From: Geosiphon pyriformis
Taxonomy: Eukaryota > Glomeromycota > Glomeromycetes > Archaeosporales > Geosiphonaceae
DNA: 64,000 bases
Assembly: GCA_016748015.1 (NCBI GenBank)
Contig: JAAOMT010000009.1
Location: 1,713,020-1,777,019 of the forward strand
Direction: 5' to 3'
Translations under genes and position numbers: made by a program
The notes under the pieces: model-generated
What the model was told of the DNA's origin: nothing
Database searches by the model: none
What the model saw: only the letters and a program-made list of their open reading frames with translations
In this document: positions 22,200 through 34,869 of the stretch, piece by piece
Layout of the letters: every line of letters begins with the position of its first letter
How positions within the stretch are numbered: the first letter of the stretch is position 1

Positions 22200-24400
22200 A
22201 AAGACAATTGAAACAATTAATTATTAAATATGCTGATATATTTGTTAGAGATAACAATAATTTGAAAAAAACTAACATTATTAACATCAAATCCACACCA
22301 AAAATGCTCTACCAAAATGCTAATAAGTCTATTAAGTTTTACCAGCCAGTTACTAATTTATTAGAAAAAAAGTTCAATAAATATTCAACAATAGTCTTAT
22401 TTAATTATTAAGAAACTCTTGGGTTTTATTAATTGTTTTTAAAAAAAAAAAATTAATTCTGTATAGATTATTGTTAACTTAATAATATAATAATTAGAGA
22501 TATATATTCCTTTTCAAAAACTAATAATATATTAAATGTTTTAGAAAAAACCAACTTTTTCTTAACTTTAGACTTGAAAAATAGATATTAACAAATTAAA
22601 ATAGATTTTAAAGACTGATTCAAAACAGCTTTTACTATTTAAACAAGAAATTACGAGTTCAATATAATGTTTTTTGGTCTTTTGTAACACACCAGCAATA
22701 TTCTAATGGCTTATGAATGTTGTTTATGAAGAATTCTTATGGCAATTAATTATTATATATCTCAATAACACAGATGTGTATTTTTCAATTTTCAAAGCTT
22801 ATCTGATTTATTTGCAAAAAGTTTTTCAATAATTACAAAAATTAGAATTGAAACTGAGCATTGTTACAATTCAAAAATTTAATAGGAATTATAAATAATA
22901 TAAATTAGCCAATTATGAAATAGCACAGCAACAATTTATAAAAAAAAATGATTTACAAATAACAGCAAGTACTATTATGCAATAGCAGCAAGCACTATTA
23001 TGCAAAAGCAGCAAGCACTATTTAAAAATAATGGAAATAGAGTATTACAAGATGTTATTTTGTAAAACAATAATTATATATATATACAATAGTTTTTAAT
23101 GATGAAAAAAAACAGCTTTAACTCGAAACAACAAATATCTAAATAAAATCTTATTCAAAAAAAAAAGAATTAATAAAAATAATAAATTGAATGAACATCA
23201 TAATTACGAGATTAACAATAAAATTCACATATTCTCTTTAGCAAATGAAACTATTATTCTATCTCTAAACCCTTTGAAAGAATAATTCCTGATCAAAATT
23301 ATTCATGTGATTACTAATTAAATTGAAAAAGCTTTATTATATACTTAGGGAAATTGCAAAAAGGCCATTAACATTCTATGTTTTTAGATTAGAGAAACAC
23401 ATCAGACAATTGCAAAGATAGCCTCAGAGAAAACCTCAGACAGTGGATAGATTTCAGATTAGCCTCTGAGAAAAAGTACACAACATATAAAGACAACTAG
23501 AATTAAAAAGAAAACTTACATCACAACATCAAGAGAAAACCTTCAGTATATTATCATTAATAACTAATACATAAAATCGAGAAACTCATAAGAAACTGAT
23601 TACAATTAAAACAGAATATCAACAATTAAAATATACCAAAAAAATACTTCCATAATAACATCAAAAAATATTATTTCAGAAAAACAAGCTTGATTTTTTT
23701 TGGATATATTATAAGCAAAGATAAAGTTCAATCTAATTTAACAATTAATGTTGTTAAAAACTTTCAAATTTTTTAAAATACTATAAAACTAAAAGAATTT
23801 ATAAGATTAGTCTTTTATTATTAAAAATTTATTAAAAAATTCTTCAAAATTACCAAACTATTCAATTACTTAATCAATAAAAATATTAAATACTAATAGA
23901 CATTAGTTTAATAAAAAGCATTTGACACACTTAAAAAAAATTCACAATTGTTTTAATTCTTGTCTATTTAGATTTTAGCAAAAGATTCTAGTTAGTTATT
24001 AATGCTTTCTATACAGCTTTTGGTGCTGTTCTATTACAATTAGATAATAATAACAATAAATAAGTTATTGTTTATGCTAGTAAAACACTTAAACCTATTA
24101 AAACAAAATATGTCTTAACTAAATTAAAGACAGCAGCTATTATCTGGACTTTTAAATACTTTCAACAATACTTATAAGAAAAAAAAATTAATATTATTAC
24201 TAATAACATTGGTCTTAAATAACTTAATAAAAAAAGCTCTAAACTTAGTACAAAACAATTTTAATAAACTAATTTTTTAGCCAATTACAAATATATTATT
24301 CATTATAAGTTAAAAAAATTACATACAAACATAAATAACCTCTTAAAAATAAGACAAAATTAGAATTATTACCAATAATTTACTAATAAACAATAGATTT
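22200..24400 (+). pseudogene. pol: G2 reverse transcriptase and RNase H remnant, split by solo LTR S
   Basis: The RT is recognisable before the insertion: FFLTLDLKNRY, FKTAFTI and YEFNIMFFGL (22555-22690). It resumes after it (LDFFWIYYKQR-like frame at about 23690, KLKEFIRLVFYY at about 23790). RNase H pieces follow: VINAFYTAFGAVLLQ (about 23998) and YASKTLKPIKTKYVLTK (about 24075). Numerous stops. The insertion between 22862 and 23624 is described separately. Confidence 0.75.
22862..23624 (+). mobile_element. Solo LTR S, copy 1, inserted in G2 RT
   Basis: Begins TGTTACAATTCAAAAATTTA and ends ATATCAACA, so it has TG...CA ends. It matches the insertion in the 5' LTR of element C (46868 to the gap), including a 23-bp minisatellite (AGCAGCAAGCACTATTATGCAAA) and the block AAAGAATAATTCCTGATCAAAATTATTCATG. 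It contains no ORF and interrupts the RT reading. No clear target duplication remains. Confidence 0.7.
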
Positions 24401-24589
24401 TGAAAACTACAATAGTATTAAAAATTACTTAAAAACTCTTACTATACCAAAAAATTGGTCTTTAATTAACAAGCATTAATTACAACACTAATTAAAACAA
24501 TATTTTTTTTACTATAACAAAATTTATTATTAAAATTATAGAAACCCAACTAATTTACTTATATTAATACAAAAAAATAAAAAAAAACT

Positions 24590-25620
24590 ATTTTTTACAA
24601 TATACATACTAATTTATTATCAGCACATCTAGGAAAAAATAGTACAATTCAAAAAACATTAGAGCATTATTTTTGGGTTTATATGTAAAAAAACATTTAA
24701 TAATATATAGAATTATGTAACAGTTATTAAAAAAAAATCTGTTATATTGAATCTTTAAATCCAATCAAAGTTGGACAACTCTTTAATAAAGTAAAAATTA
24801 ATTTGGTTGGACCACTACTTATTACAACTTAAAAAAACTATTATATTATAGTTATAATAAATTATCTTATTAAATAGCCTAAAACTAGAGCCATCCAAAA
24901 AACAAACATGAAGTTAATAACAAATTTTATCTATGAAGATATTATTTGTAGACATAGATACTTAATTAAACTTTTATCAACTCAGAAAACATATTTTGTA
25001 AACAATTTAATACAAAAAATTTGTGAATAATTCAATATTAAAAGACCACTTTTATTACTTTATTATCTATAAATAATAGACTGGTAAAATAATTTAACCA
25101 AACACTGTATAAATTATTAGCCAAAATTTTAATCAATTTTGAGCAAAAATAGAATATTTTTATTTTATTAGTGTTACTAGCTTATAAAACATTAAAACAA
25201 GATATTATAAAACACATATTATTTGACTTTATTTATAAGAGGACAGCAATATTACCAATTAATTTTAGAATAAAAACATACTCAGTACAACCCATTACAG
25301 AAAAAAATTTTTAAAATACACTTCAATAAAGAGTTTATACTTTTTTCAATATATTAAAAAAAAAATAATAAATTGCAGTTACTCATATTAAATACTTTCA
25401 AGCTTAACAAAAAAAATAACATAATAACAAATTATTATTAGCTATTAACGAATTCAAAGTTAGAAATAAAGTTTTTTTACATAAAACTAAGGCTAAAAAA
25501 CAATAAAATAGAAAATTTGATCATAAATGAAATAAACTATTATATTTACAAAGTTTTAGGCAATAGATTATACAAGTTAAAACTTGATAACAAAATTTTA
25601 ATAAAAATTACACATGGAAA
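24590..25620 (+). pseudogene. G2 integrase remnant
   Basis: Eroded pieces in integrase order: sequence aligning to LFNKVKINLVGPLL-like text at about 24780, the RHRYLIKLLS segment near 24945 (RHRCPKELLS in C), LVLLAYKTLKQDI (about 25170) and a C-terminal stretch near 25500-25620. All catalytic positions lie in stop-ridden frames. Confidence 0.65.
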
Positions 25621-25899
25621 TTGATTGAAACACTATTATTCCAAAATCAATTTTAAATTATTAATTCTATAAATTAGTACATATTCTCTTTTGATTAATC
25701 TTAAAAATATTTCTCGAAATTTGAAATTAAAAATTGTAATACAACAATAACCAAATCTAAACATTTAAATTATTTAATTATATTAGTAATTTTTTTTAAA
25801 TAATACAGAAACATTAAACAAAAAATAGTAAAATAATTACCAGAAAATACCCAATTTCAAAAATATATAAAAACCACTATACCAAAAATAATTTTTTCC

Positions 25900-26628
25900 T
25901 TATTTTTTCAAATTACAAAATTTTATTATTTTTCTTTTCAATTTTATAATGCTTATTCTCTAAAATATTTAACAAATCTTCTAAAAATTAATGTTAGCTT
26001 TGAAAACACACTCTAACTTATTTATAACAATTAATAAAAATCAAATTAATTATATTCAAAAAGAAATTACAGTCTTAATAGTAAATAATTCGAATTATTA
26101 CTCTTATAAAAAAACACAAAAAGTTATTCTAGAAGTCAATTACCAGAACTTTTAAAACAAGTTTTAAAAAAAGATTATTGTTTATCCCTATAAACATTCC
26201 TTCAAATACCACAATACAACAAAAACTTTAACTGTATTTTAATAAAAGCAGTAAATATATCCTTATTTATTGATACTTTCAAATTAAGAAAACATTGCAT
26301 CAATGAAAACTAAAACTTAAAGCAACCAATCTTACTTATAAAGCTATACAAAAACAAATTCACAACAAATTTAAAACAACAGCTAAACTAACAAATACTT
26401 ATTACAAACTTAAAGCAGTTTTTAAACTCTATAACTTATTTAATACTTGTAAAAATGGTCTACAAAATTCAATACTTCAATCAATAAAGATTTAATACAT
26501 TGGCAAACTTACAGAACTGAAATTTTAACAATTTTCAGACCAAATTACATCAATAATCTTGGATTATGATTTTGATATTACAGATAGTATTTGGACTTTG
26601 ATAAAGCTCAGTTTTAATGAAAAAATTA
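25900..26628 (+). pseudogene. G2 region between integrase and 3' LTR
   Basis: About 700 bp with short coding-like runs (VLIVNNSNYYSYKKTQKVIL near 26065) but no intact ORF. By position it equals the 3' ORF region of element C; sequence similarity to that ORF could not be shown by eye. Confidence 0.4.
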
Positions 26629-27578
26629 TGTTATTAGTAAAATTTTAATTATTAATTAGCATGAAATTATTTTTATAATTTCTATTATTAATTAATATAT
26701 ATTATTATCATTTCAATTATCACTTATTATTTAATCAAAACTATTAAATATTACTATTTAATTAATAATTTAATTTATACAATAGAAATTATAATAATCA
26801 GATTACATAATACTCGAATTATATAACATTCAAAAATTCACCAAAATTTGTAAAAATTTGTAAAAATAATAGATAGTTTACCAAAATAGTTTATAATTCA
26901 TAAAAATAACTTATGGTTTGTTAAAATATATCTTTAATTTGTTAAAATTATAGCAAAGAGAAAAGTTTAAGTTCATAAACTAGTACTAAAACAAGTTGTA
27001 TAAAAAAAACTTTTTTCTTTGAGAAAATATATCTTATTTTATCTTATCTAATTTAAAATTATCTTACTTTAAAAATATTTTTACATTTATTAATAAAATA
27101 ATACTTCAAAAACAATTTATTAATTATTTGCACTTAAAAATTTCCCAAAATTCAATTAATATTTTGAAATTGATTAACTATAAATTTATTAATCTATTAG
27201 TAACTTTTAAATTTAAACAAAAGATATTTCTTTTAACAAATTTTCATTTTTTTATTTTTTTTATTATATATATTAGAATAGTTTACAAATAAAATTTTTG
27301 TAGAAAAGTTGATTTTTATAGCAAAATAATTATGCATTTTTAGTGAGCTTCTAAATAAGCAATTCTTAAAAAAGAGTTGATTTTTATTGAAAAGTAACTA
27401 TATAAGTAATTGGCACAGAATTGGTTATTCTACTTATAAGTCCAATAGTTTAAATTATAAGAGATAATATAAAAATAAATTCAGTTATCAGAGATTCTAT
27501 AACTTTTAATAATAGCAAATTCACAGCAAAACAACATTAATAATATTCAAAAAAAGAGATCAAAAATCTCTAATAACA
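26629..27578 (+). repeat. 3' LTR of G2
   Basis: Direct repeat of 16968-17941 (see 5' LTR). Starts TGTTATTAGTA and ends CTAATAACA. Differences from the 5' copy are mostly C/T and G/A changes. Confidence 0.8.
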
Positions 27579-27978
27579 ATGTTTAAATTGAATTAGATAT
27601 ATTCTGAAAATTTTTTGAAGATTTTATATAATAAACAGAAATTTACTTAATAGTACTTAATAATAAATTTAATAATTTTTTCAGCTTAGTAACTAATTTA
27701 TTTTAGTATTTATACTTTTTTAGTAAGTAATTTTAGTTTTTTAACTATTTTTACACTTTTTTTTGACATTTTTTATCAAACAATTCTTAATATTATAATT
27801 TTAACACTTTTTTAAAAATTAATTAGTAATTCAAAATAAATATAATTAACAAAATAATAAAAAAATTATTAATATTTTGTTAATAATTATAATTAAAAAC
27901 TATTGTTTTAATATTGTTATGTAGTTATTATAGATATTAATAGTATTAATATTATAATAATATAAGTTTTAATATAAT
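27579..27978. other. AT-rich stretch between G2 and LINE A
   Basis: About 400 bp of almost pure A/T. No ORF or motif recognised. It should be the left continuation of the sequence into which LINE A inserted, probably antisense Ty3 debris. Confidence 0.4.
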
Positions 27979-28127
27979 AATTTGAATTTAAAAAACCAAA
28001 AAACTCTTTCTTTCATTAATTCCCTAACCACAATGAAAGCTTGGAGTTGTTGAAAAGATAGTTTTTCTTATCCTTTTTTCCCTTTGTCCTTTTTGTTATT
28101 TCTTCAAATGTATCTCTATTTGTATCT

Positions 28128-30041
28128 ATGGATCCAGTGGACTCTTCTGCTGACACTTCAGGTTCAAGTTCAGCTGGGTTGGGGTCCCGGTCTGGCAGCA
28201 AAAAGATTAAAGCATGTGTTGAGAATGTATACTCGTGTGGTCCTTTATACAAGAAAACAAAGTTACCTGGTGTCTCTAGTGGCATTGTGGACTCATTGGC
28301 TGGCCCATTTTCAGTAGGTATGCTGTATAGTAATGGTGTTAGACTGCAGAAATCTTGGAGTAGTAAGGTGAATAGTAAAGAGACGGGTGTTAGTGAAGTG
28401 TCAGATGTCAAGGATTTGAAAAACACGGTTGCTAAAGAGACAAGTTACGTGGATCTCAATGCTTCTAAGACTGATGAAATAGAAGATGATGCGACTCCTA
28501 AGAAAACACATATGAGGACTTTTGTTTTGGAACAGCTGCCCAAAGTGATTTCCTTTACAAGCATGAGTGATGATAATTCTAAGGTGGTGCTTCCTGGAGC
28601 TAAATTTGCTGGATCCAATCGGCTGCCACCTGCAATTTTACGTGTTTTGGTACGTCGTGCTTTTGGACCAGTTAAATCATTCGCCTTGGATGTAGAATTG
28701 TCAAAAGTGTCTGAAAAGACTAATAGTAATAAGTTGATTTCAATTAAAAAAAATTTTTATTGTATTGATGGCTTTGGGGGGGCTTTGACTTCCTCAAAAT
28801 TTTCTGAGATCATAAGATCAACATTTACGAATGAATCTAGTTTGAATAAGGCCAAATTAATAGTGGTCAATGAAAATATTATTGTTAACAGTGATCTTAA
28901 GAAAGTAAACATTCGTTCGAATCAAGAAATGATCGTCAAGAAAATTCCTGTTGATCTTTCAAAATCAGCAATTGAGGCAGTGTTTTCTAAGTTTGGTGTG
29001 ATTAATTCAATCAAGATACAGTTGATCGGTTTGTGGCAAAAAGCTGTTATTGAATTTGAATCGGCTAAAGTTGCTTGTTTGGTTGCTTCTAAATGGTTTG
29101 TTCTTGTGGGAAAAAATTCTGTGTGAATAGCTTTGGCTGTTGGTGATAGACAGACATGGGTGTTAAGGGACCATCATTAGGCTTTGTTTTACACTCTTCC
29201 AATTGGTATGACTGCTCATAATTTAACGGACTTATTGGAGTCTTATAGTGAGAAAATGTGTTTTATTGGCTGTAATCTTAGCTCATATGTGTGTGATAGA
29301 TGTGCTATTATTTGTTTTGAGAATGAAACTTCTAAATTGGCTGCTTTTGGTTCGGTTCCAGTTTTTAAGGGAGTGAATTTGCACTGGGCTGGTTTTTCTC
29401 TGGCTTACTGTGCTACATGCAAACAGTATAGTCATACTAATAAGATGTGTTCAGTAGGTGGGAATTCTGGTAGCTGTGGGAAAAGGGTAGTGACTGATCT
29501 GGATTGTGTTTGTTTGGCCAGCATTTATAAGAAGAAGCAGGCATCTGTAACTCATCTAGTTTTTTTTGGTGGCAGAAATTGGGCATTAGTGATTGGTGCT
29601 CTTTTGGGATGTAGTTTTCATGGTGCTGGTTCAATTCTTGGTTCCAATAAAGTTGGTAAACCTCTCCCTCCTGTTGCGAATGATTTGGAAAAGCGTTTGG
29701 TGAATATTGAAAGCAGTTTCATCAGTCTCGCAGGACAAATTGGTAAGTTGGCTAAGAGGTTGAATTCACTTATGCCAGCAGTTCTTTAGTCTAGCCCTGG
29801 ATGTCAGCTGCTGGTAACCCCCCCATTACAGAATCAAGAAGAGGATATAGTGATGGGAGTGGGTTTGGGTAATGTCACTAGTGACAAGACTGCTGCCATT
29901 CTGGGTTCAACTGCCTCACCTGAGATTGTGAAATTGGAAAACATGTTGGAAGGTCTTTCTGCTTTAATCATGAGCCTATTAGCATGCTTGGATGGTTTGG
30001 CTTTAGCAAATGGTGCTCCTCCTTTACCTCTTTCTCAATGA
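28128..30041 (+). pseudogene. LINE A ORF1 (RRM and zinc-knuckle nucleic-acid-binding protein)
   Basis: One frame of about 638 codons with stops at 29124, 29178 and 29787; the first 332 codons are intact. An acidic, Ser-rich N-terminus is followed by an RRM-like fold (MIVKKIPVDLSKSAIEAVF, then FGVINSIKIQLIG), then a zinc knuckle CATCKQYSHTNKMC (C-x2-C-x4-H-x4-C), then a leucine-rich, coiled-coil-like C-terminus (RLVNIESSFISLAGQIGKLA). LINE ORF1 proteins coat their own RNA. At the third stop LINE B has CAG (AVSQPSLGC), showing a C-to-T change. Confidence 0.85.
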
Positions 30042-30052
30042 GTGGTCTGGTA

Positions 30053-33000
30053 TAGAAAATTGCTACATATAATATTCGTGGGTTGAACAATTCTGTGAAG
30101 CTAGATGATGTTATTTGTTGGCACAAGGATATAAACAATTTGGTTTCTATTTTTACAGAGTTAAAGCTTAAAAGAAAAGTTCACCCATGGTTGGCTAACA
30201 AATTTGATGGTGTTCGGATTTTTACTTCTGATCTGAATTCTGGTTTTTTGGATGCTGGGTGTTAATTGTTGTGAATTCTTCTTTAGCAAAACACATCTGC
30301 AAGGTCTCTGAGATGTCTGGTCAGCTCCTATCCATCAAGTTGCTTTTCAAAAATAAACTTTCAGTGTCTATTTTGGGGCTCTATGCTGGTGTTTCATCAG
30401 TGGTTCAGTTTTTTCAGGCTGGTAAGATCAACTCTCTCATTGCTAAAGCTGTTAATGAGTTTTCATTTGTTATTCTTGGTGGTGATTTTAATGAGAATAG
30501 TTCGCACAAATGTGCCAGTTTCAAAAAATGTTTTGATTTAAGTTTGATTAACTCTCTGGGGAGGAGCTCTTTTGTGAAGTTATCTACTTGGTGCAATTCT
30601 CATAATATCACTAAGACACTTGACTATGTGTTTATTTCTTCTAATTTGGTTAATATGGTGGTGGATTGTGATGTGGATGGCATTGAGGACTATTTTAATA
30701 CTGATCACAAGGCTGTTTATGTTTCTGTGGAACTGGGTGGCCTGCTCGATGTCTAGTTGAACTTACTGCACAAACAAGCTAATAGAGATTGTTGGAAGTA
30801 TGATATCAAAAATGCCAGTGAGATAAAGTGGTCAGAATTCAGGAATGCTATGGCTGCTAATGCTGTTATGTTCTCGGATAAGTTTGTTGCAGCTAAGCAG
30901 TTTTCTGATCTGGATGTGATGTGAGACATTGTTTATAAGATTATGGTTCTTTCAGCTGGTAGAACATTCAAGAAAAAATGGTTTAAGAGTTTTAATTGTG
31001 TTTTTAATAAGGTATCTTCCTGGTTTCATAAACTGGAACTACTAGTGTCTAAACTGGTAAAGGCTTCTCGGTTGGTTTCTGGTGGGGATTTTGCCTTGTT
31101 GTTGAATACTTGAAACAGGCTTAATTCTGTGGGTGCTTCACCAGTGAAATCTCTGTTTCTTTCTGGCACCAGTTTTGATGCAATCTATTCTGAGCTGGCT
31201 AAGGCGAGGAAGTCTTACCACTCTTCTAAGTTGTTGGAATCTAAGCATGCTAAAGAATTTAGTGTAAAACAGGCTATTGAGAAGAGAATAGAGAGTTTTG
31301 AGGTGGATAAGGGTCACACCATTAGAAGTGTTTTGGAGTGTTCTTTTTATAAAGTGGTGTTGGATCATTTGGTAAATGGTGGGGAGTTGGTCTTGGAGCC
31401 TGAGTTGGTTAAATCTAAGGTAGATGGAATCATGAAGGGTTGGACTAGAAAACATGTGGTGGCTTCTGATATCTCTGGTGATTGGGCAAGGCAATTTCGG
31501 CCTTTGAATTATGTCTTTGATGGTGTCTTCTCTGATGTAATGCATTCAATCAGTTTTGATGAGATGTTTGGTGTTATTTCAAATTTACCCAATGGGAAAG
31601 CGGCTGGTCTTTCTAGTATTACTAATGAACTTTGAAAACACTGTGACAAGTCGGTCTTGGATATGCTTTTGGTGCTCTTAAATTTTTGTTTGGATTGTGA
31701 GTTAGTGCTTGGACCTTGGAGGAAAGCCTGGGTCTCGATGATTCCTAAACCTTACAAATGGGAGAGAGTTTTTACAAATACCCACTCCATTGCTTTGATT
31801 GAGACAGCTCACAAGGTCCTTTCCAAGATCCTTTTAGATCAGATCTTTCTGGCTTGTAGCACTTTTGATGTTCTCTGTGGGGACAATTTCTCTGTCCTGA
31901 AAGGTATGTCTACTCAATCACCTATCTTTACTATTAGTTTGGTGATTGAAGATGCTTTAGAAAAGAACTAAGAGTTGTGACTGGTTTTACAGAATATGTG
32001 CAAAGCTTATAATTCTGTTGGTTGGGAGCATCTCAAGAAAAGTTTGGTTAGGATCAAAATATGTGACAAATTTATCAGATTTTTTGGTAGTGTTCATAAT
32101 GGTTACACTAACAGAGTAATGACAGATTTTGGTTTGACTGATGGATATTATGTTTACAATAGATTGGATTAGGGGAAGGTTTTTTTGCTACTTCTTTGGT
32201 GCATATTTTATGACTTGCTTTTGTGTGAGGTTAAGAGACAGAAGAGCATTTGTGATTACAGGTTGATTTCTTATTTTATTTCTAAGACTGGCCAGGTAGA
32301 ATTTCAAGCTGAGCTGATGTCGTTTCTGGCTGCTGGTGCTTTTGTTGATAATACTATCTGGGTTGGTAGCAGCCAGACTGCTACACAACACATCCTCAAT
32401 GTTGCTAGTGATTTCTTTTGTTTAAATAACATTTCGATAAACAATGACAAGACTGTGGCCATTCCTATTAACTGTTGGGTTACTGCTCCTTACCTAACTA
32501 TCAGTGGTATGCCAATTTCCATTGCTAAAAGAGGTGAACCTCATCATTATCTAGGGATTTTTTTATCTTCTAAAGATTTTTTGAAGTCTAGCTTGGTTAA
32601 AGTGCATTCAGATGTTCAGTTTTTCATCAACCTCATTCTGAAAAAAGTTATTTCAGATAAACAGTTTGCTTATTTGGTGTCTTCAGTTCTCTTTCCTATT
32701 GTCAGCTACAGAATTCAGTTCAGTTTTATTCCTCTCAGTGTGTGTAATAAGTGAGACACTTTGATTTGCAAGAGCCTGAAGTTCAAATTTGGACTGCCTT
32801 TGGACTTTCTTAATGATGTGCTTCATTATCCTTCCTTGTACAATTTAAAAACTTTTGAGCAGATTCAGGCTGAGAGCAAGTTGGCTTCTGTTATTGCTTT
32901 TGTGAATTTAGTTGGTGTTTTGGGTTACTTGTTTTCTCATAAGTCTCATGATCTCCAGGTTCTCAGCTAGCGTTCTCGTCACCCTTTGTTGTTTCCTGTT

Positions 33001-34725
33001 TGTGTTGAAGTCAGTCCTTTGAACAACTTTTTGGCAGATGTGGTTTGTATTTTTTCTGGATGTGATTTGTCTTTGGGTGGCTCTCTGGCTGGTGCTTTTC
33101 GTCTTCAAAATGGTACTTTTATGTTTCTAGTTCTCAGCAAGACAATTTTCTTCAAATGTGTTTTTTTCCTTAGGCGTTATAGTATTGCTTTCGTAGAACA
33201 GCTTTGTGACTGGAATGGTGTTGTTTTTGATTAGAAGACTTTCAAGTGTTGGAAAAGACTGGACCTCTATGGCCCAGTCCCCTTCTGGTTTGATCTCTCT
33301 GTACATTTTCTTGGTGGTATAGCTTTTTCTTCTGGTCGTTCTCCTCATAAGAATGTTTTTGGCTCTTCTGACATCTGTCAGTCTCTTGGTTTTGGTGTTA
33401 TTTGTAATGATCTGTTGAATGTTGGTGCTGCCTGCCTCTCTGTGTACACAGATGGATCTCTGAGTAACTTGGGCACTGTTGACATGTTGGCTGGTGCTGT
33501 GGTTTTTTTTGAGAACATTGATTCAGGTCTGGGTGTAGGGGTTTCTGGTTTGGTTTCTTCTACTTTGACAAAGTTGCAGGTCATTGCTTTGGCTCTTAAG
33601 TGTGTTTCTTTTTTTTGTTCAGTTAATTTGTTTTTGGACAGCCAAGTGACTATAGATGCTTGTAGGTCGGAGTCTTTATCGGTTGGCCCTGATTTCAGGA
33701 ATTGTTGTTGAATTGAGCATTGTTACATTGCCAATGTCATTCATCGCAGAAATTTGGATGTTAATTAGATTAAGGTTAAGGGCCATTTGGGTGTTTTAGA
33801 CAACAAGCGTGCTGATGTGCTGGCTAAGAATGTTACCCTTTCTGTTTGGCACCTGCCACACTTGGTTAGTGAGAGGTTTTTGAAGACTGGTGTTGATATG
33901 GTTTCTGGTAATTTGAGGCATTTTGTTCATGATGTATTCAGGTCAATCCATTACACGCATTGGGAAGTTGGTTCTGGTTTCTGAGTTGTTCTAGGTTGTT
34001 TGTGTGCTGATATTGACTGGTTGAGGTTTTTTTTGGTGTGGCACCTGGATTCCCACATGGCAACTGATTTTACTAATATTCGGATGGCTGGTTTTCATAC
34101 ATATTTCATGAAAACCCTTCATTATTACCTTCTTGTTGCTGTACGAAAGCATCTGTATGATAGGGGTTATTCCAGTGTAGTTTGTTTGTTCTGTGATGAG
34201 GTTGAAATCTCAGACCATGTCTTTTTTTGCTCTTCTGATGCTAATAGTCGCACCAGTTTGTTGGATGCTTATGCAGCTGCCTAGAAGGTGCATTCTGGTC
34301 TGTTTCATTCTTCTTTGTGCATTTTGCAATTGTTGTCGACTTGCATTTCAGATGTGACTGTCAGTATGGCTCTGTGTAAGGGCTTTGTTTTCAGTGATTG
34401 GTATCACAAGTCTGTTTCTGTTTACAAGAATTCTAAGGTGGCAGTGGTCAATGTTGTGAATTTTGTACATGAATTTGGTTTTGTATTTTGTGATAATATC
34501 TGGCTGGTCCATGCAAAACACCAGGCCATTATGGAAAAAAATAAGCTGATTCCACATGATAGTTCTATTCCTGTTGCTGTTTTTGGTTTTTCTATGTGGC
34601 TTTCAGCTGGGGTAATTAGGTTGTTGGGTGTTGTTGATGCACTTGGCATCAGTTTTGGGTATTGTAAGCATTGTTTGTTTTATGCTAGTGTTGGTAACAT
34701 GGCTTCTGTTCATATAAGTGCATAA
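30053..34725 (+). pseudogene. LINE A ORF2 (endonuclease, RT, RNase H)
   Basis: About 1550 codons, starting near KIATYNIRGLNN, with a 1-nt loss at about 30255. Endonuclease motifs: TELKLK, LGGDFNEN and NTDHKAV. RT: PKPYKW, SPIFTISLVIEDAL and FVDNTIWVGSS, the last being the catalytic box with its second Asp changed (FVDD expected, as LINE D has). RNase H: VYTDGSLSNLGT, LFLDSQVTIDAC and VKGHLGVLDNKRADVLAK. A C-x2-C...H-x3-C finger follows (VCLFCDEVEISDHVFFC). Internal stops at 30903, 31110, 31633, 32754, 33231 and 33709 include several where LINE B or D has Trp. Confidence 0.88.
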
Positions 34726-34857
34726 TGTTGTTCTAACTAGTCTGAGTGTCTAGTCACATATAGCAAAGGCATGATTTGCATCTAGTTTAGATCATTAATA
34801 TGATGTATAACACTAGGTGGCATTTGGACTTCACTTATAAAACTTTAATAAAAAAAA
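34726..34857 (+). other. LINE A 3' UTR and poly-A
   Basis: Contains AGTCACATATAGCAAAGGCATGATT and ends AACTTTAATAAAAAAAAAA. Similar to the 3' UTRs of LINE B, insertion III and (in part) LINE D, so probably the tail recognised by the LINE reverse transcriptase. Confidence 0.75.
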
Positions 34858-34869
34858 AATTTGAATTTA

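Larger units (their letters stand above)
16968..27578 (+). mobile_element. Ty3/gypsy element G2, heavily AT-drifted, with both LTRs
   Basis: Two direct repeats of about 950-970 bp (16968-17941 and 26629-27578) bracket a decayed gag, protease, Cys-rich module, dUTPase, RT/RNase H, integrase and 3' region in the same order as element C. Nearly every codon family has shifted to A/T and dozens of stops are present. The RT is split by solo LTR S (22862-23624). The LTR sequence differs from that of C, so it is a related but separate subfamily. Reading frames can be followed only in short pieces. Confidence 0.85.
27991..34857 (+). mobile_element. LINE A (Tad/I-type non-LTR retrotransposon)
   Basis: Complete in length: short 5' UTR, ORF1 (28128-30041), ORF2 (30053-34725), about 130-bp 3' UTR and a poly-A tail. 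It is flanked by the direct repeat AATTTGAATTTA (27979-27990 and 34858-34869), a target-site duplication of 10-12 bp. ORF2 order is AP endonuclease, RT, RNase H, Cys/His finger, as in fungal Tad and I elements. ORF1 has three in-frame stops; ORF2 has one 1-nt frameshift (about 30255) and several stops. Confidence 0.9.

Noticed and set aside
31138-31545. Minus-strand ORF of 135 codons in LINE A, and similar ones in LINE B (38455-38922, 40615-41019)
   Set aside because: Shadows of the LINE coding strand with no motif; they recur because A and B are homologous.
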